From Hydra vulgaris (lineage: Eukaryota > Cnidaria > Hydrozoa > Anthoathecata > Hydridae), in NCBI RefSeq assembly GCF_038396675.1, contig NC_088922.1:15802001-15866000 (forward strand): DNA of 64,000 nucleotides, given 5' to 3'. How positions within the stretch are numbered: the first letter of the stretch is position 1; each line of letters starts with the position of its first letter. Position numbers and translations under genes: made by a program. Below are positions 11,487 through 22,925 of this stretch, one piece after another. The notes beneath the pieces are model-generated. The model was not told the origin of the DNA, made no database searches, and was given only the letters and a program-made list of their open reading frames with translations.

Positions 11487-11775
11487 AAGGCATTATCTGA
11501 AGCCCCTATTTTGAAGGCGATATCTAAAGCCCCTATTTTAAAGACGATATCTGAAGCACCTATTTTAAGATCAATATTAGAGGCCCCTATTTAAAATGTG
11601 ATATCTGAAGCTCCTATTTTAAAGGCGATATCTTAAGTTCCTTTTTTAAAAGCGATATTTGAAGCCCTATTTTAAAGATGATACCTGTTTCAAAAGGCAT
11701 TATCTTTTTAAAAGGCATTATCATTATCTTCATCTGAAGTCCCTGTTTTAAAGGTAATATCTGAAGCCCCAACTA
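11487..11775. repeat. Degenerate tandem array, about 30-bp unit
   Basis: About nine diverged copies of a unit resembling GATATCTGAAGCCCCTATTTTAAAGGC. Units vary in length and sequence (for example GAAGCACC, GAGGCCCC, GAAGCTCC), so the array is old. A local TTTTTAAAAGGCATTATC duplication lies near 11689-11720. Confidence 0.85.
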
Positions 11776-12239
11776 TTTTTAGTGTAAAACTAAAAGTATG
11801 CTTTAGATTGACTTTTCTGCGCATTGCAACTTGAAAAACTTGCGTCTCTCAATTAATAAGAAAGACAAAAATTTATTAAATATGCACTTGTAATACCTTC
11901 TACAAATTTTTATAGGACATTTGGATTGTTCTATTCTCTCCTAAAAAGTGAATAAAAAAAATGAAAAAACATTTGTCCTATGTTTAAAGTTAAAATAGAT
12001 CTTATTGGTGTTCAATCTTTCATCAGAAATTGTTTATCCGAAAACATAAACATGTAAAACGAAAACATTTCTAAATACGTATCCAATTAAAAGCCTTTCC
12101 TAAAAAACATAGAGTATTAAATAATTTAAGTTAGAAATTTTTAATTAGAAACTAGACGGCTATTCGGCGACTTGAATCAGCAATTCAAGATATTCAAAGG
12201 TATTGAAATTATTGATATAAAAAAAAATTAAACACCAAT

Positions 12240-12640
12240 GAACTCTATATGCTTATCTGGTCGATCATCTAATATTAGAGGCTCAAAACATAGAAACCTG
12301 AATTCATCAGAAATTGTATGAAAAGACAATATTTTTTAACAACAGGGTTGTTGATGGATGGAATAGTCTACCAGAAGAAGTCATTCAGTCTGTTACAGTT
12401 AATAGCTTTAAATAGAACTTGCAATCGGTTAACTTTGAAGTAATAACAAATGAAAGAAAGCTTAAGAAAGCTTATTATTAACTATTTATGTTCAGAAACT
12501 GAATTAACTTAACAACTAACTAATATTTACCGGCTGCAATAGATATTACCTAGCGCTCTATTTCAGCAGCATTAATTATTATTATTATTATTGTTATTAT
12601 TACTATTACCATTTTTGTTATTATTATTATTAGAAATTTG
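12240..12640 (+). pseudogene. LINE 3' fragment ending in (ATT)n
   Basis: Broken reading frames encode RGSKHRNLNSSE near 12280-12310 and NNRVVDGWNSLPEEVIQSVT near 12340-12400. This is the C-terminal signature of the same LINE type as the minus-strand element at 20812-22925 (compare FSNRTVPIWNQLP there). The copy ends in an ATT microsatellite at about 12570-12635, as does the other. It is a strongly 5'-truncated insertion. Confidence 0.7.
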
Positions 12641-12675
12641 GATTTTTTTATGTTTATGATGCGATTCCAAGTTCA

Positions 12676-12772
12676 AGATTATCTGGAGGGAGAGAAGGAG
12701 GAGGGAGAGAAGGAGAAGGGAGAGAAGGAGGAGGGAGAGAAGGAGGAGGGAGAGAAGGAGGAGGGAGAGAAA
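12676..12772. repeat. Purine-only tandem repeat (GGAGGGAGAGAA)n
   Basis: About six copies of a 15-base AG-only unit, GGAGGGAGAGAAGGA with small variants. The pure purine strand could form triplex DNA in vitro. Confidence 0.93.
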
Positions 12773-13019
12773 ACCTTTAATGAAAAGTAACCTGTAGCAA
12801 AAGTTTTACCTCCGAAAGAAAAAGCTTTTGAAAGGAACGATTTACAAAAAGTAACCTCTATAAATTTTTTGCATCTAATAGAGCATCTAATTTTGCATGT
12901 AATCTTTTAAAATATGTAGTATAAATGCAAATCAATTATCACAAGAAAACCTCGTATCACAAAATTCTCTTATTATATTTAATTTACTTAAAATAAATTA
13001 AAGACTATTAGCTCCGATA

Positions 13020-13227
13020 AGGGGTCGCCTTCAAATTAGGTCACGCAATTATTGACCTTTATAGACCCCTTTTTTTGACCCCCTTATTTGACATTTTTAA
13101 ACCCTTAGACCCTCTCCCCACCCAACCTTGTCACAACGTTGTAACACTTAAGTAGCAAGTTCCGTTTAAGTCGTCACGATAACATTACTCCCCCCCCTCC
13201 CCTAAACTTAATTTATGGATGACCCCT
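13020..13227. mobile_element. Short TIR element (AGGGGTC ends)
   Basis: The left end AGGGGTCGCCTTCAAATTAGG and the reverse-complemented right end AGGGGTCATCCATAAATTAAG match at about 16 of 21 positions. The 208-bp interior is unusually C-rich and non-coding. Probably a MITE. No target duplication was confirmed. Confidence 0.5.
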
Positions 13228-14825
13228 AACCGATTATTATATAAAATAAATTTAAATATAAACATTTGAAATCTAAAAACAACCCATTTTTATGTCAAAT
13301 AAACTTTAATTTAATACAAACATTTAAAGTTTTTAGATATTCAAACCGAGTTGCTTTCAGAGAGTTTTTTATCTTACCAATATAAAGATAAGCATAAAAT
13401 TTACATATAAAAAATTCCTTGATAATTAATTGAGTATAAACCTAATTTAAAAACGTATTTAACTCAATCTAAAAGTTTTATCTGAATCGGAATATATTGT
13501 GGAGTATTTAAGTTATAGCTTTTAATATAAATATAAATATAAATTATAATCGGAATATATTGTGGAGTATTTATGTTATAGCTTCTGTAAAACCTCTTCA
13601 GAAGAGTTCCATATATTAAAGCTCAATCAATTCTAAACATTATTTTCCACGTATGTTTTTGTTTATTTTATAGTTTCTCTTTAATTTTATATAATAAGTA
13701 CTTGGCAAAATATTTTTATAGTATGTTAAGTAACTATATATAGAAGTTACATCAACATTTTTTAATTTTTTTAATATTATCTATTGTTATTATTATTATA
13801 AAGTTAAGAACAATTATAATGTTTTGTCAATAATAAATTTTTTCATTACTACTCATATAAAAACTTGATTGTAATTTTTCCTCAAAGGAAACTTATAAAA
13901 TGTTAAATGATTTCAAAGTCTATAATAAAAATTATTTTAGGGGGGCAACGCTGGATTAAGAGGCCCCGAAATAGTTTTAAGGACCTTTCTTTTTCTTTTT
14001 TAGTTATTATTTCAGTAAATTTTTTTTAATTCTCTATTTGAAAAATTATTGCGGAGGACAAATCCCCCTGCTGCCCCTCCCCCCCCCTCCCCCGGTTGTT
14101 ACGGGCCTGATTATTTATTAACTTAAAAAAGTATTGTTTAAACCATGTTAAACAAAATAGAGTGATGTTGAAATTAATAACAAATGTAAATTAATAGCTA
14201 CGTTCATAAAGTTTGATAAATTCGTGTCGATGTTGTTTTCTAAGCTATTTAACTTCTATGAATTTAAGTATCTGTCACAATATTTACGTTCCAGTTTGAT
14301 AATAGCCACGATGTTTATTTTTCAATTTAAGATTAAAAACAAATAAAATGATTAAAATTGAAAAATTAAATTGAAAAGTTATACAAATTTATTTTCATTT
14401 TAAAATAACTTTAAAAACTTTTTGTTAAAAAAAGTGTATCATTTGTTTTATATATTTGCTAACGTTTTTAGATTTTAATCAAAACTCCAAAAGGTTTGTT
14501 TTAAGTTTTTATGAATGTACAGAATAATAAATTATTATTTAAGATAACTATTAAATAATTACATGTTGTTTATTAAAACATGTGAATGCTAACTTTATTA
14601 AAAGTTAGAAACGATTTTTCAAATAACAAAAGTATTAATAAGGTTTGAAATGGCGAAAAAAATTTTAAAATCCAAAGCTTTCGGACTAATATAATACTTG
14701 GACTAATAACAAATTTCGGACCAATTTCTCTCATATTTTGAAATAATTTTTTAATTGATCTAAATTTATTTTACTTGAAAACTTTTTTAACATAATATTC
14801 ATATTTTGACTATATTATTCAAAAA
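13228..14825. other. No gene recognised
   Basis: AT-rich. A short direct duplication of atcggaatatattgtggagtattta occurs at about 13488 and 13550. A GC-rich patch at 13930-14110 with a C-run near 14082-14093 might be an old transposon with ends GGCAACG/CGGGCC, but the ends do not match well enough to call. Confidence 0.4.
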
Positions 14826-14904
14826 CAGAGCCAACGACTGGGGAGGGGAGGCCGATGGCGAGGGGCTCACTTAAATACCACCCCACCCCACCCCTGACAC
14901 CCCA

Positions 14905-14989
<85 letters not shown>

Positions 14990-15095
14990 TCATTCTAGAG
15001 GACCTTTTTTTAAAATAAATTTCTAGATATAGAGAACTTTTATTAGAAATAGATAATTGTGCCCCTCGGCTTTGAAATTCGTATCGTCGGCCCTG
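14826..15095. mobile_element. Probable hAT-like MITE holding a (CA)n tract
   Basis: The left end CAGAGCCAACGA and the inverted right end CAGGGCCGACGA match at 10 of 12 positions in the usual hAT pattern. An internal (CA)n microsatellite covers about 14908-14988. No clean 8-bp target duplication is visible, so limits are tentative. The long open frame across the CA tract is a low-complexity artefact. Confidence 0.5.
14908..14988. repeat. (CA)n microsatellite
   Basis: About 40 CA dinucleotides with one G interruption near 14941. Confidence 0.97.
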
Positions 15096-16780
15096 AAAAA
15101 TAAATAAATAAAGCAAATTAAAAATCAGACTTAAAGTTGAAACGTGGAGGAGCTGTAATGCCAAATATAATCTTTTACATTATTTATTTAATGTAGGTGA
15201 TTAACGATGCAAATACATAAATTTACTTTAATATAAAAAATAAAACGCGAAAATGTTTTTTATTACTACTACAGACAAAACTCAAAGGAATTTTTTATAA
15301 TTTATTAAACTTCTAATTTTGGTTAAGAATTTTTTAAAGCAAAAGTACCATACAAACAACATTCAAAATTACATTATTCAAACGACATTCAATATTATAC
15401 ACCATTCAAACAGCATTCACAATTAATTTGAAAAGTATAGAATAATATATTATTATTTAATAAAACGTAAATTTAAAATTAAAACGTCCGTTTTATCGGA
15501 GATGGAGGAATTTTTTCTTTTGTTGGGAAGAAATTTAATTGATAATTGAATTAAAAGCTTTAAATTATTAAATTAAGTAATAATAATAACAATTAGTAAT
15601 AATAATGATAATAATAGTAATAATAATAATAACAATAATAATGATAATAATAACAAAAGTTATTTTTATCGTTTGTTGAAACCAAAATCAAGATCTATCT
15701 TGCCTCATAAACTATGCAAGGTTTTTTTTTGAATTACAATTAGATTTTCTGTCCAAATTTTTAATACGCAGCAGTGACGCTTGTTTTTTCAAGAACATTA
15801 AAATGATTAAAACTGTTCGACACTTACAGATATTGTCTTTGTAAATAAATTTGTTTATGTTTTCAGATGTATGAAATTTTTTAATATTTTTATAGAAAGA
15901 GTTTACCTAAGCGAATTACTTTTACTCGTGTTACAACACAGTTTAACTGAGTTGTTTACATAAAGTATTAAATCATTTTTTGAATATTTTTTAAATACTT
16001 TTACCTCATTATTTTATGTCGTTAGTTTTTTTGTCGCTTCTTTATTTCATTTTGTTACGTGGTATACGCAGTATTGTATTATTATATACTAAAAAAGACT
16101 AGTTATCGCGATTGATATTATCAATAATTGAAAAAAAATACGTTACAAATTACAGACAATGTTTTCCTTTAATTTAAACAAATATGTTGTCAAATAATAC
16201 CATATTAAGTGTTATAGGGCGTGCTTTATGAGAGGATATAACTTAGACAAATTTAGTCAAGTTTTTATTTATAAATATATTCTGCTTATAAAAGACAAAT
16301 TCGTTAATGTTAAGACGAAAAACTATATGACAAAAAACATTGCAATTTTTAGAAGATATTATTACATTTTTTATTAGTAAATTTTATTTGATTATAACAT
16401 TTATTAACTGAGTTACTTTTGTTTTATAAGTATATGAAATTGAACATGGCGACAATATACAACATACTTTCTAGTTATGACTTATATCTGAAATTTATCG
16501 CACGTTTATTAACACAAAATTCTTTTCGCTTTAATTAATAATTACATTTTAATGTTTTTGGAGAGGAAATAATGATTTAAACGAAAATATCCAAGTAACA
16601 GTTTTATCAAAGATTGTCAACAAAATCAAAAATTTAGATACGCTTGACTAAATACTAAATACTAATTGAGAATATTGATTTGCGCTTGGAGATTGAAAGT
16701 CAATTTTGAAATACATTAAAATGTTTTTCCCGGCAAAATGAATGAAATAGTTCTCCTTGATACGCCAGTAATATTTTACA
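15096..16780. other. Upstream region of the 16826 gene
   Basis: AT-rich. An (AAT/AAC)n microsatellite lies at about 15582-15655. A pyrimidine-rich AG at 16778-16788 (ACATTTTTTAG) just upstream of the start codon could be a 3' splice site for a 5' untranslated exon or for spliced-leader addition. No TATA box was firmly placed. Confidence 0.4.
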
Positions 16781-16825
16781 TTTTTTAGTGACTTATTCAA
16801 AACGTTATTGTTTTAGAAAACAAAC

Positions 16826-18607
16826 ATGGATTTGTTTGGAAATTTTGAGTCTGAAAAATGGTCAAATGGAGTTCCTCCGTCAAACTTGCAAACTTCAGGT
16901 ATATCTATGCCATTTAGTTAATAAGGCGCTCGGTAACATTGGTATAACATTTAATGTTATTCTCATGAACGCAATCTTATTTTTGTCAGTAGAATTTGTT
17001 ATAGTAATTGCTTGAATACATTTGTAGATTCTTAGTATGACTTTTTATGCTCATTGTAAACTAATATGAAACATTTTCAAAAATTATAATAATTAGTCAG
17101 AATTAAATGCCAAAAAATTCGGACCACTTTATGACCACTCTAGCCCATTTGTGAAGACAAAAGAATTTTGAAAGTAAAAAATGTTAAGAATTAAACTAGA
17201 TCAAAACGCTATTTACAGATTTGAAATTTTATTAAAAAATAGTTAGACATTTAAAAGTTATAGCGAAAAGATAAGAAGAAAAAATGATAGGAAGAACTGA
17301 AATAAGTGAAATAGCAATTTAAAAAATAAACTTAGGCATACATACATGGGTTTGGCATTCATATAATTCCTGTACATTTAGGTAACTTCCAGAAATGAAA
17401 TTGACTAGCAAAAACACAGACTTCCTAATTTAAAAACAGAAAGACTTCTCTTGTTACACTTAGGTTTGATTAAAGTATGACCAACCAGACTTATATAGCG
17501 AAAACTATTTTTTATAACTTAATTTTTTTTTTTCAGGTTACGAAAAGCATACAATCTATCGAGTGACTAAAAAACCTGAATTTTTTGAGTATTATATGGC
17601 AAACAGTGATGGGGATCCATGCTGCACGTTTTTGTATGGAGCATTGAGAGATCCATTGCTTTCAATAACTAATTGCTACTTAAAAATAAAAAAGATAAAT
17701 GGTTGCCATGTTATTACAGGAATGATGGTTGATGAGGATTGTGTTGAAATAAACAACGACTTCCTTAAAACTATAAATCCTCCTGCTCCCGAAGAAAAAT
17801 TTCAAAGAAAAGAAAGCATTAGTACATTTCTTTTTTTTTTTTAATTTTATTAGTTGAGTTATTTAAAATCTAATAACTTGCTCACATACTGTATTTGCTT
17901 TCTAAATGTATTTTAGGTCTTGGATTAATTAGTGACTTAGAAGTGGATCAATGGACCGAAAAGGAAGAACCTCCATGGAATAAATCAAAAATTGGTAACT
18001 AAGTTATTTATTTTATTATAAACGAATTTTTTATATTAACATTTGATTTAATTCACCATCTAATAATTTTTTTTTAAAATATACTTTTGTATAAAGTTGT
18101 TTTAAATAGAGCAATTGCAAAATATTGAACTTTATTAAACTGCATTTAAATTAATGTAGGTTTAACAGGCGACATTCTCTCAAAGACGATGCTCCTTCAG
18201 AAGAATTGTTATTTTACGAGTTTAAGAGCTAAAAAAAAAACTAATTTTTTTAACTTCTAGAATTAAATATCAAATTTTTTTTTTTTTTTAAAACTGACTT
18301 TCAAACGTTTAATAATTTTTCAGGTTTGACGTCGTATAAAAAATTTGTTTTTCTGTTAAACAACGTATTTTATATTCTTTTTTAAGGCTACAGTTACTAC
18401 AGTATTCGAAGAAATAAACCTGAGGTGATTGATGGCGTGTTGAAATATCATCTGGCATCTGACCAAGGACTTTCTATAAATGCTTTTTTAAAAGGGGCGA
18501 GAAGAGATCCTTTGCGATCGATTGGAAATGTATATTTGAAAATAGATAACTTTGACGAGATAATAGGCATAATAGTTGAAAATGACTGGGTAGAAAAAAA
18601 TCAATAA
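16826..18607 (+). CDS. Four-exon gene, two-repeat protein of unknown family (218 aa)
   Basis: Exons 16826-16898, 17537-17821, 17917-17994 and 18387-18607 join in one open frame. All three introns start GT, end AG and are phase 1. Donors are GTATAT, GTACAT (weak) and GTAACT. The product begins MDLFGNFESEKWSNGV with no signal peptide or membrane segment. Exon 2 (residues about 25-119) and exon 4 (146-218) encode related domains. Each has a Y-rich start, an R-x2-K-PE motif, FLxGAxRDPLxSIxNxYLKI, then an isoleucine-rich strand ending V-x2-D-x-VE-x-N. Exon 3 is an acidic linker (SDLEVDQWTEKEEPPW). I do not recognise the family; an origin by phase-1 exon duplication is inferred. An AATAAA lies near 18840. 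A possible extra 60-base exon, also phase 1, sits at 18160-18219. Confidence 0.75.
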
Positions 18608-19825
18608 TTCAAATTTAACAAGGTATATTGGTAAATCAAGACATGTCAAATTTGGGAAATCAAGACTCAAGTTTCATTTATACTTAACTGTGTTATAACA
18701 ATACTTTATACACATATTGTACACTGTTGCTTACACTAAGGAAAGTTTTTTTTATTAATTTCTAAACTTAAAATTTAAAAACCATGTATATAAATTTTTT
18801 GCTATTTCCCTTCCCTTTTCCTGTGGGGTATTTATAATCAATAAAGCAAATGAAGTGACCACTTTTTTTAGAAAATTGAAAAGTTAAAAAAAAAGTAAGA
18901 AATATTATAATTCAAGATTTAATTTAAACGTTTATTGCAATATTTAATTTCTATATAACCTAACGTGTTTAAATTTTTTTTGTGTTGAAATTTTTAACAA
19001 ACCCAAAGAAGAGAAAAAGTTATTAATGGTTTAAATATTAAAAAAAAAATTACCCAAAGCCTGCACGCAATTTTTGATGGTTATTAGGGTCTTATCCTAT
19101 AAAACAATATTTTTGTATGTTAAGATTTTTCTAACACGTTTAGGCCTAATCTTATATCTGTACGTATTAAGATAAGTCTCTAGAGTTGCTATTTCAACTG
19201 TCATCTTTTCTTTATTTAAAAATTTATAGTCAATGTCGTTTGAGCAAGGAATGTATAGCACACACAAAATTTAAAATGTTAGATAAAAACCATTTAACAT
19301 TTTAGAGTCATTTTTGAATGTTGCTTTTCATTAAATAGCGGTGAAAAATTCACATTCTATTAAAAAAAAAAAATTAATATCAATTTGAATAAGCTCATAA
19401 CAGTAAATGTAGTACAAACGAAAATATTTAAAGATGCTGTTTTTCTTGTATTGCAAGGAGGTAATTATGCGCCAACGTATCCGAAAATAAAAAACATTGA
19501 AGTTAGTAAACGATCAGCTTTTTGTAAACAAAGATTATAGCAAGAGGAATGTAAAAGCAATTATATAAAGAAGTAAAATAGTGCTGAAGGTAAATACACT
19601 AAGGTTGTCTACAATAAAATTATAACGCACAATCTTTAAGAAGTTATTTTACTTTATAGTTGTTCTGTTATGAATTTGTAGGGTTTTGGGGATAAAAATT
19701 TAATATTCAGAAAACATAACAGAAACGGCAATCAATGCGCCGAATTAACTAAAACTAATAAAACACAAAATTGAAAGTATACACAAGATTAAAGCATATT
19801 TCAAATTACAGATCTAAAAAATATC
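18608..19825. other. 3' flank and intergenic DNA, no gene recognised
   Basis: It contains the likely polyadenylation signal AATAAA (about 18840-18845) of the upstream gene, then AT-rich sequence without a supported exon. Confidence 0.4.
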
Positions 19826-19828
19826 ATA

Positions 19829-19943
19829 AAAACTGTTGGTTTAGTTTTTCACGGTCACCGAAGCCTTTTTTATCCGGCGCTCTTTCCAGGATATCTCTAA
19901 AGCAACTTTCTAGTCCATTCTCGACATACTTGACCATGATCTC
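19829..19943 (-). CDS. Possible terminal coding exon (minus strand)
   Basis: On the minus strand a pyrimidine-rich TATTTTGCAG precedes an open stretch reading IMVKYVENGLESC, then FRDILERAPDKKGFGDREKL and ending NQQFL before a stop. Base composition is clearly less AT-rich than the surroundings, which suggests coding constraint. A strong donor (GTAAGTTT on the minus strand, about 20570) follows MMSPFAKLTS-like codons, but the phases do not agree, so I could not chain the two. The family is unknown. This could also be a relic of a transposon. Confidence 0.3.
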
Positions 19944-19949
19944 TGCAAA

Positions 19950-20635
19950 ATATAAAAAAATATATAAATAAGATTTATAGAATATAAAATAAAGAATATA
20001 ATAAAGATTTAATCAAGTTAGCTTATACAAATGTGAAAGCTATCTGAACCATTATTATCATGTAATAAGTAATTATATTTTAACAAAAAAGAGACAATTT
20101 ATTATCATGCATAATATAATAGTTTGATCTTAGGCGTGAAATTAATAAATCAATTTTATAGTCAGGTTTTTAAAATTAAAAAAATCTAATCTTATCATTG
20201 TAAGATCATAATCAACCTTATTTATATTTTAACCTTATTATAATTTAAAGATCCTATTTAATGACCTGCAAAATATTGAGTTTTGCCTACATTTTATATA
20301 CATCAATTAATTTTATAGTAAGATTTTTATAATTAAAAAAATCCAACCTTATCATGTAAAGATCATAATCAATCTTATCATTTAAAGATCATATTTAAGG
20401 ATCTGCAAAGTATTGAGTTTTTGCCATATTCTATATATAAATACCTATTATCGATTTAAATGTTAGAATAATTGAAAGTTTTTACAAACAAACCCAAAGG
20501 AGACATCAATTTTTGTTGATGAGCAACTATTAGTGGCTCAGTTTTCATAAATTTTTCAAAATAAACTTACTTGATGCTAGTAAGTTTTGCAAATGGGCTC
20601 ATCATATACAAAATTTGATATTATTTTTTTTTTTG
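19950..20635. other. AT-rich stretch with a diverged direct duplication
   Basis: Two related segments (about 20130-20285 and 20300-20420) share words such as AATCTTATCATTTAAAGATCATA and CTGCAAAATATTGAGTTTTGCC. This looks like an old tandem duplication. No other feature. Confidence 0.45.
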
Positions 20636-20667
20636 CAATTACATCCAAATTCTAAAAATTGATATAT

Positions 20668-20680
20668 ACTATATAATAAA

Positions 20681-20748
<68 letters not shown>

Positions 20749-20811
20749 TAATAACAATAATAACAATAATAACAATAATAACAATAATAATAATAATAAT
20801 AATAATAATAA
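20668..20811. repeat. (TAA)n microsatellite at LINE 3' end
   Basis: About 48 AAT triplets with a few AAC interruptions between 20745 and 20785. It directly abuts the 3' end of the minus-strand LINE and is best read as its tail. Confidence 0.95.
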
Positions 20812-22925
20812 GCTTAGGCTGCTCTCGAAGTAGGTTCTAGTAAACCAGTTTGCTTTGTTAAAGCAGCCGTTGCACTTTTTAGTGCTTGTCATAAAGGTTC
20901 TTGAAGCAGTTAACTGACTAGGCGTTGACGACTTTTATCGGTAGCTGATTCCAGATAGGCACAGTTCTATTTGAAAAGAAGTTTTCTCTTTGAGCACAGT
21001 TCTTAGTTACTTGCTTAGAAATACAATAAGGGTAACCCCTTACTCTACTCGCTAGTCCTTCTAAACCGATTGAGCTTGCAATTGTGTTTGGGTAATATTG
21101 TTTGACAATATTGAAATTATTTATCACTTTAAAATATTGATTTGCATCACCTCTATTACGCCTTTCTTCTAATGTTGTTAAACCAATTTGTAAGTCTCTC
21201 TTGCTATGTCATACTCTTTAGTTCAGGAACCAGCTTCGTAGCTCGTCTTTGGACCTTTTTAACTAGTTTGATTCTAATTGGTGGTAAGGATTCCCAACTG
21301 AGGACGCATACTCCAGATGAGGACGGACAAAGGATCAATAAAGTATTAAAACTGTTACTATATTCCGTGTTTTAAATGACCGCCTAAGAGACCCAAGCAC
21401 GAAGTTTGCTCTGGTTGAAACAAGTTTTGAGTGATCTTTCCAATTCAGGTTATTTGTAATTTTACACCAAGATCTCGTTCAGAAACAGCTTTTTCTAGCT
21501 AATAAAGAGACCTATTGTCGTTAAATATTGTATAATTATATACAGGAACTTTTGGTGTTGCTGACAATTTCCTGATTACCATCGGTTCGCATTTTGCATA
21601 ATTCAGCTTCATTTTTCATTTTTTTGACCAATCAACAATTTTGTTTAAATCTTTTTGTTGCGTCATTCGATCGTTTAAACTTCTGATAATTCCTATTAGT
21701 TTAAAATTGTCTGCAAAGAGTTTGACATAGTGTGTCATTGCATCGGGGAGGTTGTTAATAAATATAATAAAAAGCAGCGGCCCAATAAAAAGCCTTGGGG
21801 ACACCACTTTTTACCTCTTTCCATTCTGACAAGTTTGAACCTATAACTACTTTCTGTCTTCGACCTGTAAAGAAAGATTTTAGCCAATCAAGCAACTGAT
21901 CTTTAAAAACATACGCACTGAGTTTAAGTAGAAGAGAGTCATAATGGACAAGATCAAAGGCTTTAACAAAATCTAAAAATATAACATCTGCTTCATTGCC
22001 TTCATTTAGCGCTTGTGAGATAATGTCAATTGATTCTATTCAATTCGTTGAGCATGATTTTTTGGGAACAAAGCCGTGCTGTGCTGAGTTGAGAAGATTG
22101 TTATCGATAAGGTGTTTCATCATTACTGCTTTAATTATGCGTTCCACAATCTTGTAAAGTAAAGATGTGAGGGTGATTGGTAGATAATTTGAAACTAATT
22201 GTTTGTCTCCTTTTTTGAAAATCGGAGTGATTTTGGCTGATTTCCAAGAGATGAATCGAGTACCGTTTTGAAGGGTATGAACAAAGATCGGAAGAAGAGC
22301 TTCAGAGAAGCTGGAATGACACTCGTGTAATGGTTGAGGGTGAATGTTGTCGCCACCAGGAATCTTGCGTGAGCCGAGATTTTGTATCTGCGCATTAATT
22401 ATCAAAATCGAAAGAGAAGATTGATTGAATAAGCAGATGTTTGATGTTCTTGATTTGAAAATCGGGAATGGATGATCGATATTCGAACAATTTTTATCGA
22501 AAACTGAATAAAAGTGTTTGTTTAGTCGTTAGTTTGTAATTTGCTGTTGGTCGAAAGTAACTTCGCCGGATTAGAGTTTTATTGATTCGATTTTAGGTCT
22601 TGTTTTATTTTGAGAATTTAAGTATGAGTACAAAAGTTTTTGGAGATCTTTTCCGTAGTTTCTTACTGATAATTAAATTTGTTTTTAACTTCTTTTGAGA
22701 TTCGTTTAAATTTGATAATAGCATTTGATTTATCAGCCGAGCTGAACGTTTTAAACCAGAGCTTGCATTTAAGTTTAAGTTAAATTTCTCAAATCGTTGG
22801 TAAACCATTAAGGTTGGATCTTTGTTTGTTCTTTGAACATAGGAATGTGTAATTTGATTAGATTTAAGTAAGCATGGCAAAACTTTGAGTTCATTTGCTA
22901 AATGTTCATATCTTTGTAAAAATTT
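20812..22925 (-). pseudogene. CR1/L2/jockey-type LINE ORF2 remnant (minus strand)
   Basis: Reading right to left, the order is: a pre-RT region (22605-22880, RFEKFNLNLNASSGLKRS); the RT fingers at 22040-22405 (SRKIPGGDNIHPQPLHECHS, ISWKSAKITPIFKKGD, NYLPITLTSLLYKIVERII, LNSAQHGFVPKKSCSTN); the palm at 21616-21807 (GPLLFIIFINNLPDAM, then FADNFK where FADD is expected); and the C-terminus at 20918-21127 (RENFFSNRTVPIWNQLPIKV). Frameshifts and the D-to-N change in the catalytic motif make it inactive. It ends in a TAA microsatellite. The 5' side stops exactly where the large palindrome begins (22926), so that rearrangement probably cut it. Confidence 0.85.

Noticed and set aside
13920-14113. Another TIR element around the C-rich patch
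   Set aside because: Proposed ends GGCAACGCTGG and CCCGTAACAACC do not match well, and no target duplication was seen.
14871-15164. 97-aa minus-strand open frame with Cys/Val alternation
   Set aside because: It is the translation of a (CA)n microsatellite.
20602-20892. 96-aa minus-strand open frame of poly-leucine
   Set aside because: It is the translation of a (TAA)n microsatellite at a LINE tail.
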